Positions 59,699-64,000 of a stretch of 64,000 nucleotides of DNA are shown here, piece by piece (position 1 is the stretch's first letter; each line of letters begins with the position of its first letter). The notes beneath the pieces were generated by a model. That model was given only the letters and a program-made list of their open reading frames with translations, did no database searches and was not told the DNA's origin. Made by a program: the position numbers and the translations under genes. The DNA lies in the NCBI RefSeq assembly GCF_037975245.1, contig NC_092561.1, positions 15,693,001 through 15,757,000 on the forward strand, written 5' to 3'. The stretch comes from Apostichopus japonicus (Eukaryota; Echinodermata; Holothuroidea; Aspidochirotida; Stichopodidae).

Positions 59699-60203
59699 GA
59701 ATAATTTTTGTAACTTTTTGGGTTTGAAATAAAAATAGATATTGTGTTTGGCTGCTTCAATGAGCTTACTGGTAGCAATGCATCTGGGGGTGTTAAGTCA
59801 GATCCTAAGGGCTTTGTTATTAATAGTCTTAGAAATTTGAAACTTGTAACAACTAACGAGGCATATACTACCGCAAGTATTAATCGTTTCGCACCTTTCA
59901 ATGTTATTAAGTCTGGAAATTTTTGTCGGTGTGTTACGTAATCAATTCGCAAAGCCAAGCCGAGGGAACGAGCATCAGCTCAAATTTTCCCCCGATCTAC
60001 TGCGAGAGCCTATTGAAATGCCCGAGGCAGGTAAACTGTTATGGCAGTGGTATTAAATTTAAGATCCGTGCTTTGAACGATAGAGATATTACTACGTTTT
60101 TAAGATTTACTTCTCTTGTATTGGAGATCGTTAACATACACGCTGATGTGTGTCAACCCATGTTAACACGCTTATAATACAAAGGCGATTAGGATAGAGG
60201 ATC

Positions 60204-60235
<32 letters not shown>

Positions 60236-60498
60236 GATTAGGGGTTATGATTATGAGTTAGGGATAAGCTCACTTTGATTATTTATTAGTGAATTGCATC
60301 ATGCACGAAGGGAATCACCAACCACCCAGCATAGAAGTAATAATAACAATAATAATGATAATCATTTAAAAAATAATAATAATAATGAGACGACAAGTTG
60401 CATGTTCGGAGGGAGAGAAAAATCTGCTCTAACTGGTAGATATGATGGCCCTTAAAAGAGCCGTTGGTTTTCGAGAATCCGTCGGAGACAGATACGAT

Positions 60499-60915
<417 letters not shown>

Positions 60916-61627
60916 TCAGTCTGTGTTCTATCAGTACAAAGATGTAATGAAGCACGGACTACAAGAAACCGCACGTTATAAGCAGCTCCCCTCAAACAAC
61001 CCGCTAATCGCGTCACTCGACCTGTGCTCGATTCTGATTGGCCGAGTGCGACAGCCGCGAGTCGTTCTGATTAGCTAAGCGGCAATGGCAAATTTCAGCA
61101 GCCTAATTTAAGCGAACGGTAGTCAAAACTGCTCATGCCGGGCAGGAAAATGGTAGTCACTTTCAAAAAGTATCTATTTCTTAGACTTTCTGCCATTTAA
61201 AATGACGGAAAATTGGTGAAAACTCTTATCGAAAACCCTCGAGCTTCGCATTTGACAGTCAGTCAGCAATCCCCAATTGTGACGTCATGAACATTACCTT
61301 CGTCGATTGGTCAGATTAGGCTAACACAGAGTTAGCGTCAAGTGTAATTTTACGTGTGATATTTTAACGAAATGACAGGGTGAAGCCAATATTCGACCAT
61401 TCGGGACAAATTTGGCCTTATCGAATTCACCCCTCACCGATATTTCACCACATAGAACATCACACGACGAACAAGAAACGGCATCAAACTCCGCCGAGCT
61501 TCCATTCCCACGGGTTCTGATGCAGACATCGGGGTAGTTCGCTTACGTCCGTTCAAAACATCGCCTGCTTGACGGGTATCGCTAATATAATGCCACACAT
61601 TGAGGGACTTTCTACATTTTACTGTGA

Positions 61628-61969
<342 letters not shown>

Positions 61970-62216
61970 ATGCATCTTTCCTGTCACGAAGACGAATCGA
62001 AATCCAACGGCTCTTTTAAGGGCCATCAAATATCCCCAGAGAGAGTTACTCATTCCTCTCCCTCGAAACATGCAATTCGTCGTCTTAATTCTTTTCTTTG
62101 TGTGAGTGAATGTATGTGTGTGTGTATGTATACGCCAGCATCGGGCAAAATAAGTTATATGCATAGGCAATTTTGCTAGAAATTTCAAAACACCGTAATT
62201 GAAATCCACCCCCTCC

Positions 62217-62420
62217 CTCAAGTGAAGTCCCCCCCCCCCTTTAGTAATCCCTACCTAATTGGCTCTCCAGTTCCGACCTCCTGTTTATTTATATAGACAA
62301 CTTTCCCTAGAAAAAAAAAAAACAAGTGTCTATTCTACAAAACTTCAATATTATCCCCGTAGGACCTCTTGCGAAGGTCGAGCAGGGGTAAACTCCTTTT
62401 ATTTATACTCAAGTGAAGTC
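62217..62420 (+). mobile_element. LINE-A 3' fragment, unit 9
   Basis: Duplications at 62217-62229 and 62408-62420. Confidence 0.87.
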
Positions 62421-63021
62421 GGTTATTATACGTAATAAAATTCTGCAACAACCCCCAGTTCACCAATACAGCAAACCAGTGAAGTTCTAAGACATACGAC
62501 CCAACAAGCAAGACAATACGAACTTCCCCCACCCCTCCACCCCCCTCCCGAATCGCTACTTGTCCATTGAACACAATGCATGCACGACTGTACCGTTACA
62601 CGATTAGTCCCAAATGCGAGACAACATATCATTTGAAAATGCGCCCTTTTTTACCACTGCCAGAACAGTTTCCCTTGCCTCGGGCATTTTATTTGGCTCA
62701 CGCGGTAGATCACTGGTAATGTGAGCCGAGGAAGTTACTTTTCCAAGCTCGTTCCCTTCGCTAGGCTTGGCGAGTCGATTACGTAACACGCATGCTATTG
62801 TTCCAGACTAATTAGCTAGAAAGGTGCAGAAGTTGACAGTGGCGAAAAATGAACGTCAGTCTTACTAAAGAGCGGATTTTCATATGTGGCTATGTCGCGA
62901 TCATCGCAAGTGAAACTATTCAGTGTTTGTGTGTGGTGGGGGAGGACCTAGAGGTTATTTATCGTTATTGTTGGATTTATTATGGATTATTATGGATTCT
63001 AATACCTGCCTGTCTTGTCTC

Positions 63022-63744
63022 CTTACACCGTACAAACCTAGCAGAACCCTACGGTCATCATCGCAGGAATTGCTCAAGGAGAAGAGAACAAGATGCAAGA
63101 CCGGCGACAGAGCCTTCTCAGTCAGCGCTCCCAGAATGCCTATACCGAACTCTGTGAGTGTATGCATTTCTCTTACCACTTTTAAAAACTGCTTTGAAAG
63201 CATATTATGTTCGACTCGCTTTTACTGTGTGATTGACTGTGTTTTAACTGTCATTGTGCATAGATACTACGTTTGGAACTAGTTACTTAATTCTGAACAT
63301 TTGATTTTTTTTAATATCTATCTTTCATTTATTTAGTACGTTTAGACTCTATTTTGTATCGTTTAGTATTGGGTATTTGATCTGTTTTAGGATTTTGTAA
63401 TAATTCTCATACTGTAATGTATTTTTTTTTTTGTAATTTAAAAATTTTCATTTATTTACTACGTTTAGGGCTCTATTTTGTATCGTTTAGTATTTAGGCT
63501 TTTACAATAATTCTCTTACTGTACTATAGTTCCTCATACTTATATATATTTAAACCTGGACTATGATTGAATCTATTTACATGCTTCTGAAATTGTTTTG
63601 GAGTATATGCGTTTTAGTATCGTTTAGTACGGGTGTGTTTTTTTTATATTGTTGCCTTTGGCTTTTACTTTTTTTCTTTTTTTTTTTGCGCAGCTTTGCT
63701 GATTATGCGCTACATAAATATCACTTATTAATATTATTATTATC
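63022..63744 (+). mobile_element. LINE-B 3' fragment, unit 9
   Basis: Type II form, as in unit 5. Confidence 0.7.
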
Positions 63745-63949
63745 GATAAACGGGCCCCAGAACGTGATCAACTACACGGTCAATGGCTTGAGAGTAACAG
63801 GTATATATGATACAATGTTAGATTACTTAAAATAAGAGACAACGAAACTGCATGTTTGAGGAGGGGGAGATAAGTCTGCCGTTTCTGGAATATAGGATGG
63901 CCCTTAAAAGAGCCGTTGGATGTCGAGCCTTCTACACGAGAAGAACAAT

Positions 63950-64000
63950 CTACTTGGAGGTGGTGTACTTGGTGACAGCCTTGGTACCCTCTGAGACGGC
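63950..64000 (-). CDS. histone H2B, unit 9, C-terminal end only
   Basis: The last 16 codons and stop of H2B (ending VTKYTTSK) are present before the window ends. Stem-loop at 63899-63914. Confidence 0.95.
   Translation of the reverse strand, partial: AVSEGTKAVTKYTTSK

Overview
Eukaryotic, metazoan nuclear DNA: the right five-sixths of the window is a tandem array of replication-dependent core histone genes, and the left sixth is AT-rich, gene-poor flank. The histones are intronless, carry the metazoan 3' stem-loop (GGCTCT-TTTA-AGGGCC) and have no poly(A) signal where one would be expected. H4 has Cys at residue 73 (motif TYCEHAKRK), a substitution I associate with sea urchin H4. The flank is also rich in 'taggcct'-type words common in echinoderm DNA. 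I infer an echinoderm or a close deuterostome relative. It is not the classical sea urchin early cluster, because the gene order and orientations differ and there is no H1.

Layout. 1-5745: two copies of a ~3.5 kb AT-rich repeat (period 3483), itself built from ~230, ~455 and 416 bp sub-repeats. 5746-10432: AT-rich DNA with no recognisable gene. 10433-64000: nine histone units of ~5.77 kb, the first starting abruptly inside H2A and the ninth cut by the window end. Each unit reads H2A(+) H3(-) H4(+) H2B(-), giving two divergent promoter regions (H3/H4, 748 bp; H2B/H2A, 364 bp) and two convergent spacers (H2A-H3, ~1.2 kb; H4-H2B, ~2.0 kb). Together the four genes supply the nucleosome octamer. 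Linker H1 must be encoded elsewhere.

The units fall into two sequence classes: units 1-4 (type I) and units 5-9 (type II). The switch lies between about 34932 and 36437. All complete copies of each histone encode the same protein.

Mobile elements are the most interesting layer. Unit 4 has a 2274 bp 5'-truncated LINE (29679-31952, minus strand) inserted in the H3 N-terminal tail, with an exact 51 bp target-site duplication and an uninterrupted reverse transcriptase reading frame. The 3' end of the same LINE family lies, much older and shorter, in the H4-H2B spacer of every unit, flanked by its own 13 bp duplication (CTCAAGTGAAGTC). A second, unrelated CR1/L2-like LINE 3' fragment also lies in every H4-H2B spacer. 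The four histone types share, beyond the stem-loop and U7-type purine element, a further conserved block centred on AACATGC and GTCGTCT about 40-75 nt downstream, which I do not recognise as a named element.
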